Positions 15,933 to 24,524 of a stretch of DNA of 64,000 nucleotides are shown in pieces (position 1 is the first letter of the stretch; the number at the start of each line of letters is the position of its first letter). Under the pieces are notes generated by a model. The model had not been told where the DNA came from and did no database searches. It saw only the letters and a program-made list of their open reading frames with translations. Made by a program: the position numbers and the translations under genes. The stretch lies in NCBI GenBank assembly GCA_050309775.1, contig JBNRMV010000012.1, positions 41,668 through 105,667 of the forward strand, written 5' to 3'. This stretch comes from DTU072 sp050309775. Lineage in GTDB: Bacteria > Bacillota > Clostridia > Christensenellales > DTU072.

Positions 15933-16751
15933 TTATTTCTGACGAAAAACAACGCTTTTCGTCAGTTCAATCAAATTTTTTGCCTCATTGCCATACTTTG
16001 AAAATATCTCCTCTATCTCCTTGTACAGCGAATTTACTGTTTTTTCCGCTTGATTTTTGCCAAAATATGAGGAATATGATTTTTTGTCGGCATCAAGCAT
16101 GTCATCGGTCAACTGAAAAATTATACCCAATTTTTCGCCAAACACCGCCATATCGTTGTATACCGCCTCATTTTTATGCAAATAGCAAGGAATAAGCGCT
16201 GCGGCTTTTATCAATGCGGCAGTCTTTTTTGCGTACATTGAAAGCATTTGTTCGGGTGAAGCGTCGCGCTGCAATGTAAGGTCTTCAACTTGCCCGCCTA
16301 CCATGCCCTTTGCCCCTGCGCATTCAGCTAAAAGAATAGCCGAACTGAATAGTTTGTTGTCAAAACTAACTGCTTTGAGTGCAACTTCATAAGCTAAGTT
16401 CAGCAAAGCGTCACCAGCAAGTATGGCAATGGCTTCGCCATATACCTTATGCGTTGATGGTCTGCCTCTGCGGAAATCGTCATTGTCCATAGACGGCAAA
16501 TCGTCATGTATCAATGAATATGTGTGTATGAGTTCAATGGCGATAGCAAAATCCGCAACTTTTGTCCAACTAATTCCAAGGAACTCCGCAGATAAGCGCA
16601 TTATCAGCGGTCGGATTCTTTTGCCGCCGCCAAATACAGAATATTCCATAGCGGAGTATAGTTTTTCGGGGTAAAGCCCTTTTTTCTCCTCAAAAAAACG
16701 CCGCAAACCCGTTTCAAACTCATCTATCATTTGCAAATTTTCTTTATTCAT
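15933..16751 (-). CDS. ispA: Polyprenyl synthetase (farnesyl/geranylgeranyl diphosphate synthase)
   Basis: Condenses isopentenyl diphosphate with allylic diphosphates to make C15 (or C20) prenyl diphosphates for undecaprenyl and other lipids. From the ATG at 16751 (272 residues) the first aspartate-rich motif is DDLPSMDND (83-91) followed by RRGRPSTHK. The second is DDMLD within FQLTDDMLD. GGGKRIRP (41-48) binds IPP. GAGG stands 6-10 bases before 16751; the frame also has a TTG at 16763, less likely. It overlaps xseB by 8 bases. The usual neighbour dxs is absent. Confidence 0.93.
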   Translation of the reverse strand: MNKENLQMIDEFETGLRRFFEEKKGLYPEKLYSAMEYSVFGGGKRIRPLIMRLSAEFLGISWTKVADFAIAIELIHTYSLIHDDLPSMDNDDFRRGRPSTHKVYGEAIAILAGDALLNLAYEVALKAVSFDNKLFSSAILLAECAGAKGMVGGQVEDLTLQRDASPEQMLSMYAKKTAALIKAAALIPCYLHKNEAVYNDMAVFGEKLGIIFQLTDDMLDADKKSYSSYFGKNQAEKTVNSLYKEIEEIFSKYGNEAKNLIELTKSVVFRQK

Positions 16752-16947
16752 CGTCAACCTCAATTTTTTGCATATCAGCGTTCAGCAGTTCAAACTGACC
16801 TTTGAGTTCGTTCAACTCTTTCAGACAGTCTTTTGCCGTCTTTATGCCGTCTGCGTACAGTTTCAGGCTCTCCTCAAGCGTAATTTTTTCGCTATCAAGT
16901 TTCTTGACTATTTGTTCAAGTTTTTGGGCGTTTTTTTCATAACTCAT
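16744..16947 (-). CDS. xseB: Exodeoxyribonuclease VII small subunit
   Basis: A 67-residue, almost entirely helical protein matching XseB: KLEQIVKKLDSEKITLEESLKLY is the family core. Several copies coat one XseA to form exonuclease VII, which degrades single-stranded DNA. The ATG has GGAG 9 bases upstream and overlaps the xseA stop by four bases; the 3' end overlaps ispA. Confidence 0.93.
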   Translation of the reverse strand: MSYEKNAQKLEQIVKKLDSEKITLEESLKLYADGIKTAKDCLKELNELKGQFELLNADMQKIEVDDE

Positions 16948-18137
16948 TTTGTTTGCTCCGTTGTTTGGGTAATTATTGCCTGCGCGCTGCCGTCATACGC
17001 ATATATATTTATTATATCATCCTTTTGCAATTCCGCAATGCCCGAAACTGCCGTTTGGTCTTTTGTCACACGAAAATAGCCCTTTTGCAGTAATTTTGAC
17101 GGGTTCATACTGTCAAGCGATTGCAAAAAGCGTTGCAAATCGGTCTCTCGTCTGTTTATATTCCTTTCAACGGCTCTGCGCATTGTTTCTTTGTGCGCTT
17201 TAATGCGGTACTTTTGTTGTGACAACAGTTGTCCCCAGCGATAGCCTATTTCGGATATATTAAAGATGACACGCGCACGCGCGTTTTCAAGCAGCCTTGC
17301 CTGTGTACGGTATAGCTGATGCTGCATATCGGCAATATAGTCTTTTTGCGATTGAATGTCGTATCCCACTCTCTCCGCCGCTGCCGTCGGCGTGATGGCT
17401 CTTTCGTCAGCCACAAAGTCGCAAAGCGTATAATCTGTTTCGTGTCCGACAGCCGATATTATCGGAGTGTTGGCGTCAAAAATTGTACGGGCAAGCGTTT
17501 CGTCATTGAATGGCAACAAGTCTTCAAATGAGCCGCCGCCTCTGCCTATGACAATGACATCAAACCCCCTATTGTCGGCATTCTGTAAGGCTTTTGTTAT
17601 TTCCTTTGCCGCAAATTCACCTTGCACTCTGACATCTATAAGAGTTAGTTTTTGTTGGGTGTTATATTTATAAATCGTCGTCATTATGTCCTGAATAGCC
17701 GCGCCCTTTGCGCTGGTTATTATGGCAATATTGTTGGGGAATTGCGGAACTTTCTTCTTGTATTGAGCGTCAAACAGCCCTTCCTGCTTAAGTTTTTGTT
17801 TAAGTTCCTCAAGTTTTTGATAGAGAGCGCCTGCTCCGAACAGTTCTATTTTGTATGCCGTAAGCGACAATCGACCTGTCTTGACATAATAGTCTGGTCT
17901 GCCCGTGACAAGCACTTCCTCGCCGTTTTTTGGGATATATGTGCGTTTGCAATCAAAACACAGTATGGAAAGCTGGGCATTTTTGTCCTTAAGCGTAAAA
18001 TAGCAGTGTCCGCCTACGACGCTGACACCGCTTGCTTCGCCGACAACCGGCACATTGTAAAGTGTTGTTTCTTCTTGAAAAATATTCCTTACATAGGTAT
18101 TAAATTGTTCGACTGTAAGATATCTTTTATTTGCCAT
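16944..18137 (-). CDS. xseA: Exodeoxyribonuclease VII large subunit
   Basis: The catalytic subunit of exonuclease VII. The 397-residue protein has an N-terminal OB fold (residues 1-95), the catalytic domain with GRGGGSFEDLLPFN (about 197-210) and HETDYTLCDFVADERAITPTAAAE, and a C-terminal coiled coil. The ATG at 18137 overlaps the folD stop (ATGGCAAATAA). An upstream in-frame start at 18167 would only extend into folD. Its length is normal for Firmicutes. Confidence 0.96.
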   Translation of the reverse strand: MANKRYLTVEQFNTYVRNIFQEETTLYNVPVVGEASGVSVVGGHCYFTLKDKNAQLSILCFDCKRTYIPKNGEEVLVTGRPDYYVKTGRLSLTAYKIELFGAGALYQKLEELKQKLKQEGLFDAQYKKKVPQFPNNIAIITSAKGAAIQDIMTTIYKYNTQQKLTLIDVRVQGEFAAKEITKALQNADNRGFDVIVIGRGGGSFEDLLPFNDETLARTIFDANTPIISAVGHETDYTLCDFVADERAITPTAAAERVGYDIQSQKDYIADMQHQLYRTQARLLENARARVIFNISEIGYRWGQLLSQQKYRIKAHKETMRRAVERNINRRETDLQRFLQSLDSMNPSKLLQKGYFRVTKDQTAVSGIAELQKDDIINIYAYDGSAQAIITQTTEQTK

Positions 18138-18969
18138 AAAGCTCGTATGCCTTGATTGTGTTGGCAAGTAACATAGTTCTGGTCAAAAGCCCCACTCCGC
18201 CGGGTACGGGGGTTATGAATGAACATTTGTCCTTGACTGCCTCAAAGTCCACATCGCCGCACAAATAGCCGTCGGCTCTGTTCATGCCCACATCGATGAC
18301 AACCGCGCCGTCTTTCACCATGTCGGCGGTGACAAACTTTGCTCTGCCAATAGCAACAACAAGAATGTCCGCAGCGGCGGCAATCTTGGTCAGGTCCTTT
18401 GTTTTTGAGTGACAGACCGTCACCGTTGCGTTTTCACGAAGAAGCATAAGCGCCATGGGCTTTCCGACTATGTTTGAACGCCCGATTACGACGGCGTTCT
18501 TGCCGGCAACTGAAATGTTGTAGGCTTTCAGAAGCTCCATTACGCCGCTGGGTGTGCAGGGCTGAAGTTCGGGAATGCCAAGCGCAAGTCTGCCCATTTG
18601 CCAGGCGCTGAGACCGTCAACATCTTTTTTGGGGTCAATATATGAAAGTATTTCGTTTTCGTTGAGATGCTTCGGAAGCGGCAGTTGTACTATCATGCCG
18701 TCTATGGTTTCGTCAGCGTTCAATTCATTTATTGCGGCGACAAGCTCTTCTTTGGTTGTGTCCACAGCAAGGCGAAGATGTATCGACTTCATGCCGATTT
18801 CTTCGCAGTCCTTTATCTTGTTGGCAACATACACCTTTGAGGCGGCATCGTCGCCAACTATGATGACCGCAAGCCCTGGTTCTCTGCCGGTTTTTTTGAG
18901 GTCTTGAATTTTTTGTTTGAATTGGGATTTAAGCTGTGCCGAAACGGCTCTTCCGTCAATTATTTGCAT
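18127..18969 (-). CDS. folD: Methylenetetrahydrofolate dehydrogenase/cyclohydrolase FolD
   Basis: A bifunctional enzyme of one-carbon metabolism that oxidises 5,10-methylene-THF to methenyl-THF and hydrolyses it to 10-formyl-THF. The 280-residue protein shows YVANKIKDCEEIG (usual motif YVxxKxxxxxxxG, catalytic Lys), QLPLPKHL, the NADP-binding GRSNIVGKPMALMLL, and PVPGGVGLLTRTMLL near the C-terminus. It overlaps nusB by 14 bases and xseA by 11. AAGGAT lies before the ATG. Confidence 0.97.
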   Translation of the reverse strand: MQIIDGRAVSAQLKSQFKQKIQDLKKTGREPGLAVIIVGDDAASKVYVANKIKDCEEIGMKSIHLRLAVDTTKEELVAAINELNADETIDGMIVQLPLPKHLNENEILSYIDPKKDVDGLSAWQMGRLALGIPELQPCTPSGVMELLKAYNISVAGKNAVVIGRSNIVGKPMALMLLRENATVTVCHSKTKDLTKIAAAADILVVAIGRAKFVTADMVKDGAVVIDVGMNRADGYLCGDVDFEAVKDKCSFITPVPGGVGLLTRTMLLANTIKAYELYGK

Positions 18970-19384
18970 CTTCGTCTATATCCTTTTTGTTTAGTTTTTT
19001 GTAAACGCTCGACAGTACGCCGTTGACATACTGATTGCTCTTGTCGGTGGAATAACGCTTCACAAGTTCGACTGCTTCAGCTATTGAAACAGAGTGCGGA
19101 ATGTCGGGCATGAAGTGCATTTCGTAAAGTGCAAGTAGCAATGCCGCAAGGTCAGGCATAAATATGCGGTCCAAAGAAAAGCCTTCAGAAAGCTGTTCAA
19201 TCTCCGATATCAGCCAATCATATTTTTCTATTATGCCTGAATAAGCTTCCGACATATATTTTTTGTCGACATCGGCAAGTTCTATGCTGGACAAAATGTC
19301 AAAGGTCCTTTGATTGGGTTTTTTTGAAAAGAGATATTCAAAAATTAATTTATATACTGATTCTCTGGCTATTTTTCGGCTCAT
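18956..19384 (-). CDS. nusB: Transcription antitermination factor NusB
   Basis: An all-helical 142-residue protein that binds boxA RNA with S10 and supports rRNA antitermination. It starts SRKIARESVYKLIFEYLF (family: RRxARExALQxLYxxE). The C-terminal SIAEAVELVKRYSTDKSNQYVNGVLSSV is the classic NusB signature. GAGGAAAG precedes the ATG. It lies between asp23 and folD as in Bacillus (yqhY-nusB-folD). Confidence 0.95.
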   Translation of the reverse strand: MSRKIARESVYKLIFEYLFSKKPNQRTFDILSSIELADVDKKYMSEAYSGIIEKYDWLISEIEQLSEGFSLDRIFMPDLAALLLALYEMHFMPDIPHSVSIAEAVELVKRYSTDKSNQYVNGVLSSVYKKLNKKDIDEDANN

Positions 19385-19411
19385 AAAGAACTTTCCTCTT
19401 GATAGTATGGC

Positions 19412-19747
19412 TTATTTGAAAATTATGTTGCTGACATTGACATTTATGGATTGTACTTTGTAGCGTGTCGCCGCTTCAACCGCCTTCTTTATTTTTTCTT
19501 GGAGATTGCAGACAACATCCGGCACGCTGTAGCCGTAAATGATATTTGTGTACAGGTCAATGATGACTCTGTTCTCGTCTATATATACATGTATGTTCCT
19601 ATGTTTGAGGGCGCTTAAACCAAATTTGTTCTTGACTAAACCAACCTCTTTTACCACGCCTTCAGTCTGCGAAAGAGCTGACCCGGCAATGGATGCAATG
19701 AGATTGGCGTATCTGTCGTTTACCTCATGACTAATTGAGTCTTTCAC
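19412..19747 (-). CDS. Asp23/Gls24 family envelope stress-type protein (YqhY-like)
   Basis: A 111-residue alpha/beta protein of the Asp23 (DUF322) family: an N-terminal helix with YANLIASIAGSALSQTEGVV, then alternating strands (VIIDLYTNIIYGYSVPDV). YqhY of Bacillus is linked to control of acetyl-CoA carboxylase; accBC, its usual neighbours, are absent here. Three starts are possible. GTG at 19747 has GAGGTGG five bases upstream. ATG at 19759 would be at +1 of the promoter at 19765-19793. ATG at 19774 lies inside the promoter and is unlikely. Confidence 0.85.
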   Translation of the reverse strand: MKDSISHEVNDRYANLIASIAGSALSQTEGVVKEVGLVKNKFGLSALKHRNIHVYIDENRVIIDLYTNIIYGYSVPDVVCNLQEKIKKAVEAATRYKVQSINVNVSNIIFK

Positions 19748-19764
19748 ATTCCACCTCATAGAGG

Positions 19765-19793
19765 AGTATAACATAAAAGACTCAATTGTGCAA
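19765..19793 (-). promoter_or_regulatory. Sigma-A-type promoter of the asp23-nusB-folD-xseAB-ispA operon
   Basis: TTGCAC (19788-19793), 17 bases, TATACT (19765-19770) on the minus strand. Transcription would start near 19759, exactly at an ATG. It separates this housekeeping operon from the sporulation operon spoIIIA upstream. Confidence 0.65.
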
Positions 19794-19809
19794 GGAATTC
19801 ATTCTCAAA

Positions 19810-20280
19810 TCAGGCGTAAGGCGTGATTACTACATCAAGCGGCGTGGCGTCTGTTTCAGTAAGTACTACATTAAGTATTTGCGCCGACTGTTCTTTTGTA
19901 ATCTCAGCAGCCTTGACAACAATATGGATGTTCTCAGTGCTGATTGTAACGATACAATCTTCAAAACCCTTTGACTTAATCAAGCCTTCAAGCACAAGCT
20001 CGGTTTCCATTATATCGCAGATGCCCAGCTTCTTTTCCTGAGCGCTGGCAATGGCCGCTTCGTCGGAGTCCTCTGCGCCGATAATGCTGTCAAGATAAAG
20101 TATCTCCTCGGCTCTGATGGCTTCCCTGTCTTGGCGGTATGATGTGAAGAATGTCACCGCTGTCAACTCTTCTTCTTCGGGATTGAGTTTTGCATTCAGG
20201 AAATAATTCAGTACGCCAGTTGCGACAAGCAATAACACAAGCGATACCAGAACTATTATCTTCTTTTTGTTTGTTTTCAT
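19810..20280 (-). CDS. spoIIIAH: Stage III sporulation protein AH
   Basis: SpoIIIAH is the mother-cell half of the channel with SpoIIQ that joins mother cell and forespore. The 156-residue protein has one N-terminal membrane helix (7-27) and an extracellular ring-building domain of the YscJ/FliF type (about 60-156), with the EYLDSIIGAEDSDEAAIASAQEKK-like helix and the VTISTENIHIVVKAAEIT strands. It is shorter than the Bacillus protein (218), mainly in the linker. It is the last gene of the spoIIIA operon. Confidence 0.93.
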   Translation of the reverse strand: MKTNKKKIIVLVSLVLLLVATGVLNYFLNAKLNPEEEELTAVTFFTSYRQDREAIRAEEILYLDSIIGAEDSDEAAIASAQEKKLGICDIMETELVLEGLIKSKGFEDCIVTISTENIHIVVKAAEITKEQSAQILNVVLTETDATPLDVVITPYA

Positions 20281-20307
20281 AAAATGCCTCCATATATGAT
20301 AATTTTT

Positions 20308-20871
20308 TTATTTCATTGCAAATATCTCTATGTTATTTGCGCTGACATTCAATACTGTTTGCACCGCCCGCATAAGTTCCAACCGTACTTTTGCGCTGCC
20401 TGCGCCTTGCGCTACTACTATGACGCCCTTGACTTCGGGCATTATTTCTTTTGTGACATAAAGTTTTGATGAGCCGTTTGAGTTTATTATTATCGGAGTT
20501 TCTGTTACCGTACTTGTAGAGGTATTTACGGCTCCGCTTCCGGACGATGTGTTGGTGTGCGTGCTTTTTGTGTTGGCTATGACCTTTTCCGTTGAGCCGC
20601 TGTATGTTATCATAACCTCTACGCTGCCGGCTCCGTTTATTTGAGAAAGCACCTGCGCCAGACGCATTTCAAGCTGTTTTGTCATCTCAAGGCTTTCTTG
20701 CGCTGCAGTCGGGTAGCTGTCTTTATCTTTGGTTTTCTTTTCCGAAGTTATCAAGGAATACCCGAGAATAAGCAGCGCAATGGCTATTATCGCAACAATG
20801 ATTTCAATGTTTTTTATGCCTTTCAGACGGACATATATTTCTTTGAATTTTTCTTTATATGTCTTTGCCAT
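20308..20871 (-). CDS. spoIIIAG: Stage III sporulation protein AG
   Basis: A 187-residue ring-forming component of the SpoIIIA-SpoIIQ complex. It has an N-terminal membrane helix (about 22-41), a low-complexity Ser/Thr insert (about 107-125, TSSGSGAVNTSTST) typical of the SpoIIIAG beta-barrel extension, and a C-terminal ring domain ending VRLELMRAVQTVLNVSANNIEIFAMK. The start overlaps the end of spoIIIAF. The order AF-AG-AH is invariant in spore formers. Confidence 0.94.
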   Translation of the reverse strand: MAKTYKEKFKEIYVRLKGIKNIEIIVAIIAIALLILGYSLITSEKKTKDKDSYPTAAQESLEMTKQLEMRLAQVLSQINGAGSVEVMITYSGSTEKVIANTKSTHTNTSSGSGAVNTSTSTVTETPIIINSNGSSKLYVTKEIMPEVKGVIVVAQGAGSAKVRLELMRAVQTVLNVSANNIEIFAMK

Positions 20872-21349
20872 AAATCATTATGCGTTCCTTATTCACGCTG
20901 ACCGCCTTTTGCACTGCCTCAATAATAACTTCACTAATATTTATATTCTTACCTTTTTCTGATATGACAGCGTTTTCTACCGACACCAACACGCTTATTA
21001 TCTCTAGCGCTGACATGTCATATGAAAAATTTATGCTTACCTGACAGCCGCTTATGCCTTTTTCTTCAATATATTCTTCAATTTGTCTTTCCTTTTGTGA
21101 ATACTGCGCGGTATACAGCCTAAAAAGCAAATCTCCGTCTTTTGAAAGCTCCTGATTTTGCTGAAAAGCGTCGGTAAATTCTATTTCTTTTTTTAGCAAA
21201 CCCGGCAAAGGCGCAATTATTACGGCTATGACAATTACCGACATTATGCCTTTTATGTACTTCTTTGTTTCGCCCTCTGCAAGCAACAAATCAAAAATTA
21301 CCGTCAATACAACCACGCATACTATTGAGATTATCCAGCTTTTCATCAT
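20855..21349 (-). CDS. spoIIIAF: Stage III sporulation protein AF
   Basis: A 164-residue membrane protein with two N-terminal helices (4-24 and 33-51) and a soluble domain that resembles the other ring-building motifs (GISGCQVSINFSYD). It is shorter than the Bacillus protein (206). Its start overlaps the spoIIIAE stop in ATGATG with GGGGTG upstream; either ATG can be used. It is part of the mother-cell complex that keeps the engulfed forespore active. Confidence 0.9.
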   Translation of the reverse strand: MMKSWIISIVCVVVLTVIFDLLLAEGETKKYIKGIMSVIVIAVIIAPLPGLLKKEIEFTDAFQQNQELSKDGDLLFRLYTAQYSQKERQIEEYIEEKGISGCQVSINFSYDMSALEIISVLVSVENAVISEKGKNINISEVIIEAVQKAVSVNKERIMIYGKDI

Positions 21350-22536
21350 ATCACCCCAAAATTGCAGGTTATAATTATCAACATAACCATAATAAAGAAT
21401 AAAAAGGCAAACCCTGCGACAATGGCAACAAGCGTGACAAGGTTTTTTGAAGTTGTGTAAAGCATGTTTGAAATTCTTGCATCGGAAATCGGCTCAACAA
21501 TAGCCGACGCCAACCGCAAAGCAAAAATCAGCGCAATTATTTTTACCAACGGTGCAAGCACAATAAAAAATAATAATATAATGCTGCACAGCCCAAGCGC
21601 ATTTTTTATAACCACACAACTTGCCAACACAAGGTCAAAGCCCTCCGACAAATATCCGCCTAATATCGGCACATAGCTTGACAATGCAAATTTTGCAGAC
21701 TTAATGGTCACCGTGTCAAAAGCCGTACCTGTTATTCCCTGCGCCGTAATAAAAGTCACAAAAAGACTGAACATAATTCCCAGCGTCCATTCTGACAGAG
21801 ATTTTGTCGTCTTGTGCAGTTTTTCAAGTTTGATATTGTCGCTCAGATTGCCGACAATGCCAAAGACCACCGAGGCAATAAAGAGCGGCAGTATAAAAAC
21901 ATTTATCAGTTTTATCATTACCGTTGTCATTACCGTCATAAGCGGCTGATATACGGCGGCGCTGCCCACTCCGCCAAGCGCCGAAGTCAGCGTCAGCAAC
22001 AGCGGAAAGCAAAAACTCATAAGTTTGTCCATGGCGTCAATAGTTTTTTTAACGGAAATAATTATATCTGCTATGGCATAGCCAAGAATGGTGATTATTG
22101 CGCCATAACACACAATATAAATAATCTGGTTGGTTGACGCCTTTGAAAAGCCCGAAATTAAGCCCGAAAACATACCGAAAAGAATGGCGATAATTATTAT
22201 GATAATCATCATCGGCACGATTTTCAGAATACTGTTAAAGAACATTTTTACTATGCTGTTGAAAACTATGTTTATATCCAGTTTTGTTTTGCCGTCTATT
22301 ATTCCCCTGATAATCTCTTTCAGGCTTGAGCCCATACTTTTGAGATAATCCTCCTCGAGCTGCTGAAAAAATATTTCAAATTCATTTAGGTTTAATTCAT
22401 TTATGCGGTTTTCTATCTCATTATTGATTTTTTTTGAGACCTCTTGCTCTTTATTGGTTTCGGCATAAGCGGTTTCTTCGGCAATCGGACAAAAAACAAG
22501 CAGCGCTACAAATATAATAAAAATTAGTTTTTTCAT
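21346..22536 (-). CDS. spoIIIAE: Stage III sporulation protein AE
   Basis: A 396-residue polytopic membrane protein, the largest membrane subunit of the SpoIIIA complex. It has a signal-like N-terminal segment (1-25), a charged helix (28-75), then seven to eight membrane segments. Conserved stretches such as GVGSAAVYQPLM and VPILGGYLSEGFDLVLASCVVIKNALG mark the family. It overlaps spoIIIAD by four bases (ATGA) and matches the Bacillus length (399). Confidence 0.95.
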   Translation of the reverse strand: MKKLIFIIFVALLVFCPIAEETAYAETNKEQEVSKKINNEIENRINELNLNEFEIFFQQLEEDYLKSMGSSLKEIIRGIIDGKTKLDINIVFNSIVKMFFNSILKIVPMMIIIIIIAILFGMFSGLISGFSKASTNQIIYIVCYGAIITILGYAIADIIISVKKTIDAMDKLMSFCFPLLLTLTSALGGVGSAAVYQPLMTVMTTVMIKLINVFILPLFIASVVFGIVGNLSDNIKLEKLHKTTKSLSEWTLGIMFSLFVTFITAQGITGTAFDTVTIKSAKFALSSYVPILGGYLSEGFDLVLASCVVIKNALGLCSIILLFFIVLAPLVKIIALIFALRLASAIVEPISDARISNMLYTTSKNLVTLVAIVAGFAFLFFIMVMLIIITCNFGVI

Positions 22537-22916
22537 AATAAACCGCCGATAATGTCAATGATGCCCGTAAGCACCGGTAGTGCCATTATGAATATGGTTA
22601 CCTTGCCGGCAAGCTGAATTTTATTGGCTATGCTTGCACAATCGTTGTCCTCGCATACGCTTGACGCATATTCGGTTATGTATCCTATACCGATAATGCG
22701 GAGTATTGCGTTAAAAATATCCCGAGGCAGACCGGACTTGTCCGCTATGCCGGAAAAGGTATTGACAACATCAAGTATTTTTTCAGAAATACCAATAAGG
22801 ATGATAACGCCGGTTGCCAGCGCAATAAAAATAGAATATTCAGGCTTTATATGCTTGACCGTAACGACCATAATCGTACCTATAAAGCCTATTGCTATGT
22901 ACTTAAATATGTCCAT
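22533..22916 (-). CDS. spoIIIAD: Stage III sporulation protein AD
   Basis: A small membrane protein (127 residues) with four hydrophobic segments. It contains the family stretch RIIGIGYITEYASSVCEDNDCASIANKIQLAGKV, close to the Bacillus sequence. It is probably part of the export-apparatus-like base of the SpoIIIA channel, together with SpoIIIAC. Only a weak ribosome binding site is seen; it follows spoIIIAC by four bases. Confidence 0.95.
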   Translation of the reverse strand: MDIFKYIAIGFIGTIMVVTVKHIKPEYSIFIALATGVIILIGISEKILDVVNTFSGIADKSGLPRDIFNAILRIIGIGYITEYASSVCEDNDCASIANKIQLAGKVTIFIMALPVLTGIIDIIGGLL

Positions 22917-22920
22917 ACCG

Positions 22921-23124
22921 TCAATAAAGTCTGAAAATTGCTCTTAAAGTATCAAACAAGCCCCCAATCATTTCAATGACCATCATAAGAACTATAACCA
23001 GTCCGGCAAGCGTTACAAGAGTGGCGATTTCTTTCTTTTCGCTTTTTTCCAGAATGTTATTTATTACTGCGGTAATAATGCCCACTCCGGCTATTTTGAA
23101 AATGATATCAATGCTCATGCCCAC
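22921..23124 (-). CDS. spoIIIAC: Stage III sporulation protein AC
   Basis: A 67-residue protein with two membrane helices, 5-19 and 34-55, typical of SpoIIIAC (68 residues). The sequence IFKIAGVGIITAVINNILEKSEKKEIATLVTLAG is characteristic. AGGGGTGG stands before the ATG, and spoIIIAB ends two bases upstream. Confidence 0.95.
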   Translation of the reverse strand: MGMSIDIIFKIAGVGIITAVINNILEKSEKKEIATLVTLAGLVIVLMMVIEMIGGLFDTLRAIFRLY

Positions 23125-23126
23125 CC

Positions 23127-23600
23127 CTAAAGAATTATTATCATTATGCCCAGTCCGACAAGCGGAGCCAACTTTTTAGCCAGCATTCCCTTTGCGCCGC
23201 GCTGCTTTTCCAAATTTCCTAAATATTCCGTAAGTCTGACTTTGCACTGCTCGGCAAAAGCCTTTTGGCTGCTGTTGTCCAGAGTCGCTATACCCTTTAT
23301 AAAGTCGGTAATTAACTGCTTTTCGCTTGCCGTCAGACATACCAAAGTCTGCATGCCGAACTGCAATTCATTGGGATTTTTTATTCCGGCAAGAGCCTCC
23401 GACAATTTTGTTCCCTTGCTTGCGTATTTAGCAAGCAAATCGGCTATGCCGGTTTTCATAAAACTAATTTCTGCGCATGCAAAACCAATGAAGTCAATAA
23501 ATTCATTGAGAACTGCAATTTTTGCTTTATAATAACCGTCTATGCCTATTCCGATATAGGTACAAGCTATGACAATGAGTATTCCTGCGACAAAATTCAT
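23127..23600 (-). CDS. spoIIIAB: Stage III sporulation protein AB
   Basis: A 157-residue protein with an N-terminal membrane segment (3-21), a helical middle domain and a C-terminal membrane segment (LVGLGIMIIIL). The helical region resembles the GspF/PilC type II secretion fold assigned to SpoIIIAB. It probably works with the SpoIIIAA ATPase. It is slightly shorter than in Bacillus (171). It overlaps the spoIIIAA stop by four bases and has GAGGAAA before the ATG. Confidence 0.92.
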   Translation of the reverse strand: MNFVAGILIVIACTYIGIGIDGYYKAKIAVLNEFIDFIGFACAEISFMKTGIADLLAKYASKGTKLSEALAGIKNPNELQFGMQTLVCLTASEKQLITDFIKGIATLDNSSQKAFAEQCKVRLTEYLGNLEKQRGAKGMLAKKLAPLVGLGIMIIIL

Positions 23601-24421
23601 TGTTTCCTCATAATTGATTTTATGCTTCCTACGCGTGGTTTAGACGATAACGCAATGAAATTGTCAAAGTGCGGCACCAATTCGCAATAATTCTTTTTCA
23701 CGCTGTCGATGCCGTCGGCATGAATGGCGGCAAGTATTTTTACCCCTGCCGCGGCAATTTTTTTTACGGCAATGATATCCTCATTTCCGAATATCTCGTC
23801 ACAAACGATGATTTCAGGCGAAAGAGAGCGAATACCGCCCTCATAACAAAGACTTTTGGGTACGCCTTGAATGATATCAATCATATTTTTTGGGGGGATT
23901 CTTGCTGCGCTGCCATAAAACTCATACCTTTCGTCAAGCACCAACACATCATAACGGCTGCTCAACACCCTTGCAATATCCCGAATTAAAGTTGTCTTAC
24001 CGCAGCCGGGCGGCGATATAACAAGCGTGTTCTGAAAATTTTCAAATACCCATTTTACAGCATCGCTGCAACCGTAGATATCATGGGGGAACCGTATACA
24101 AAGCGAAATAATTTCCCTATATGCAGACATAGTATTTTCTTTTTGGATTGCCTGTCCGCCTATGCCTATTCTTATGCCGTCTTTGTAATAAATAAAACCT
24201 CTGCGGAATTCTTCTTCATAAGCATATGCAGAATAGCCCGTTGCGCGCGCAATTATTCCGTCAATCAGCGCCTTGTTGGCGGTTATGCCGATATCAATCT
24301 TTGTTGTATTGTTTTTTGCAATGATAGGCTGCCCTCTGCGAATACGCAATTCGGTAAGCCTTTCAAAAGACACTGCGCTTTGCACAATGTCATATATTTC
24401 TTTGCCCAAAAGGTCTTGCAT
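23597..24421 (-). CDS. spoIIIAA: Stage III sporulation protein AA (ATPase)
   Basis: The motor ATPase of the SpoIIIA complex, related to secretion-type ATPases. The 274-residue protein has a Walker A motif in ISPPGCGKTTLIRDIAR (about 135-151), LVLDERYE as Walker B region, and IIVCDEIFG, then AAIHADG. It is shorter than the Bacillus protein (307) at the N-terminus, yet starts with MQDLLGKEIYDIV, a complete-looking domain. There is no ribosome binding site before the ATG at 24421. A mother-cell (sigma-E) promoter is expected in the 40 bases upstream: GTCATAA about 15 bases before a TATAGT-like element. Confidence 0.94.
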   Translation of the reverse strand: MQDLLGKEIYDIVQSAVSFERLTELRIRRGQPIIAKNNTTKIDIGITANKALIDGIIARATGYSAYAYEEEFRRGFIYYKDGIRIGIGGQAIQKENTMSAYREIISLCIRFPHDIYGCSDAVKWVFENFQNTLVISPPGCGKTTLIRDIARVLSSRYDVLVLDERYEFYGSAARIPPKNMIDIIQGVPKSLCYEGGIRSLSPEIIVCDEIFGNEDIIAVKKIAAAGVKILAAIHADGIDSVKKNYCELVPHFDNFIALSSKPRVGSIKSIMRKQ

Positions 24422-24426
24422 ACTTT

Positions 24427-24456
24427 ACTATACTTTAGCCGCAATGACGGTTATGA
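24427..24456 (-). promoter_or_regulatory. Possible sigma-E promoter of the spoIIIA operon
   Basis: On the minus strand GTCATAA is followed after 15 bases by AAGTATAGT. The -35 part fits sigma-E; the -10 part fits only loosely. It sits between the efp terminator and the spoIIIAA start, the only space available for the operon promoter. Confidence 0.3.
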
Positions 24457-24465
24457 CAAAATGTG

Positions 24466-24497
24466 TACAAAAAAAAAGACTGTCTCAGACAGTCTTT
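24466..24497 (-). terminator. Intrinsic terminator of efp
   Basis: A 10-bp perfect stem, arms 24475-24484 and 24488-24497 (AAAGACTGTC/GACAGTCTTT), with a three-base loop, followed in the minus RNA by an unbroken U run. It ends the pepQ-efp transcript and insulates spoIIIA. Confidence 0.9.
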
Positions 24498-24524
24498 GAT
24501 TTTTTGTTTGTATTCCTTATGTGA

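Noticed and set aside
16752..16763. Earlier TTG start for ispA
   Set aside because: The ATG at 16751 has GAGG at the correct distance and gives the family length.
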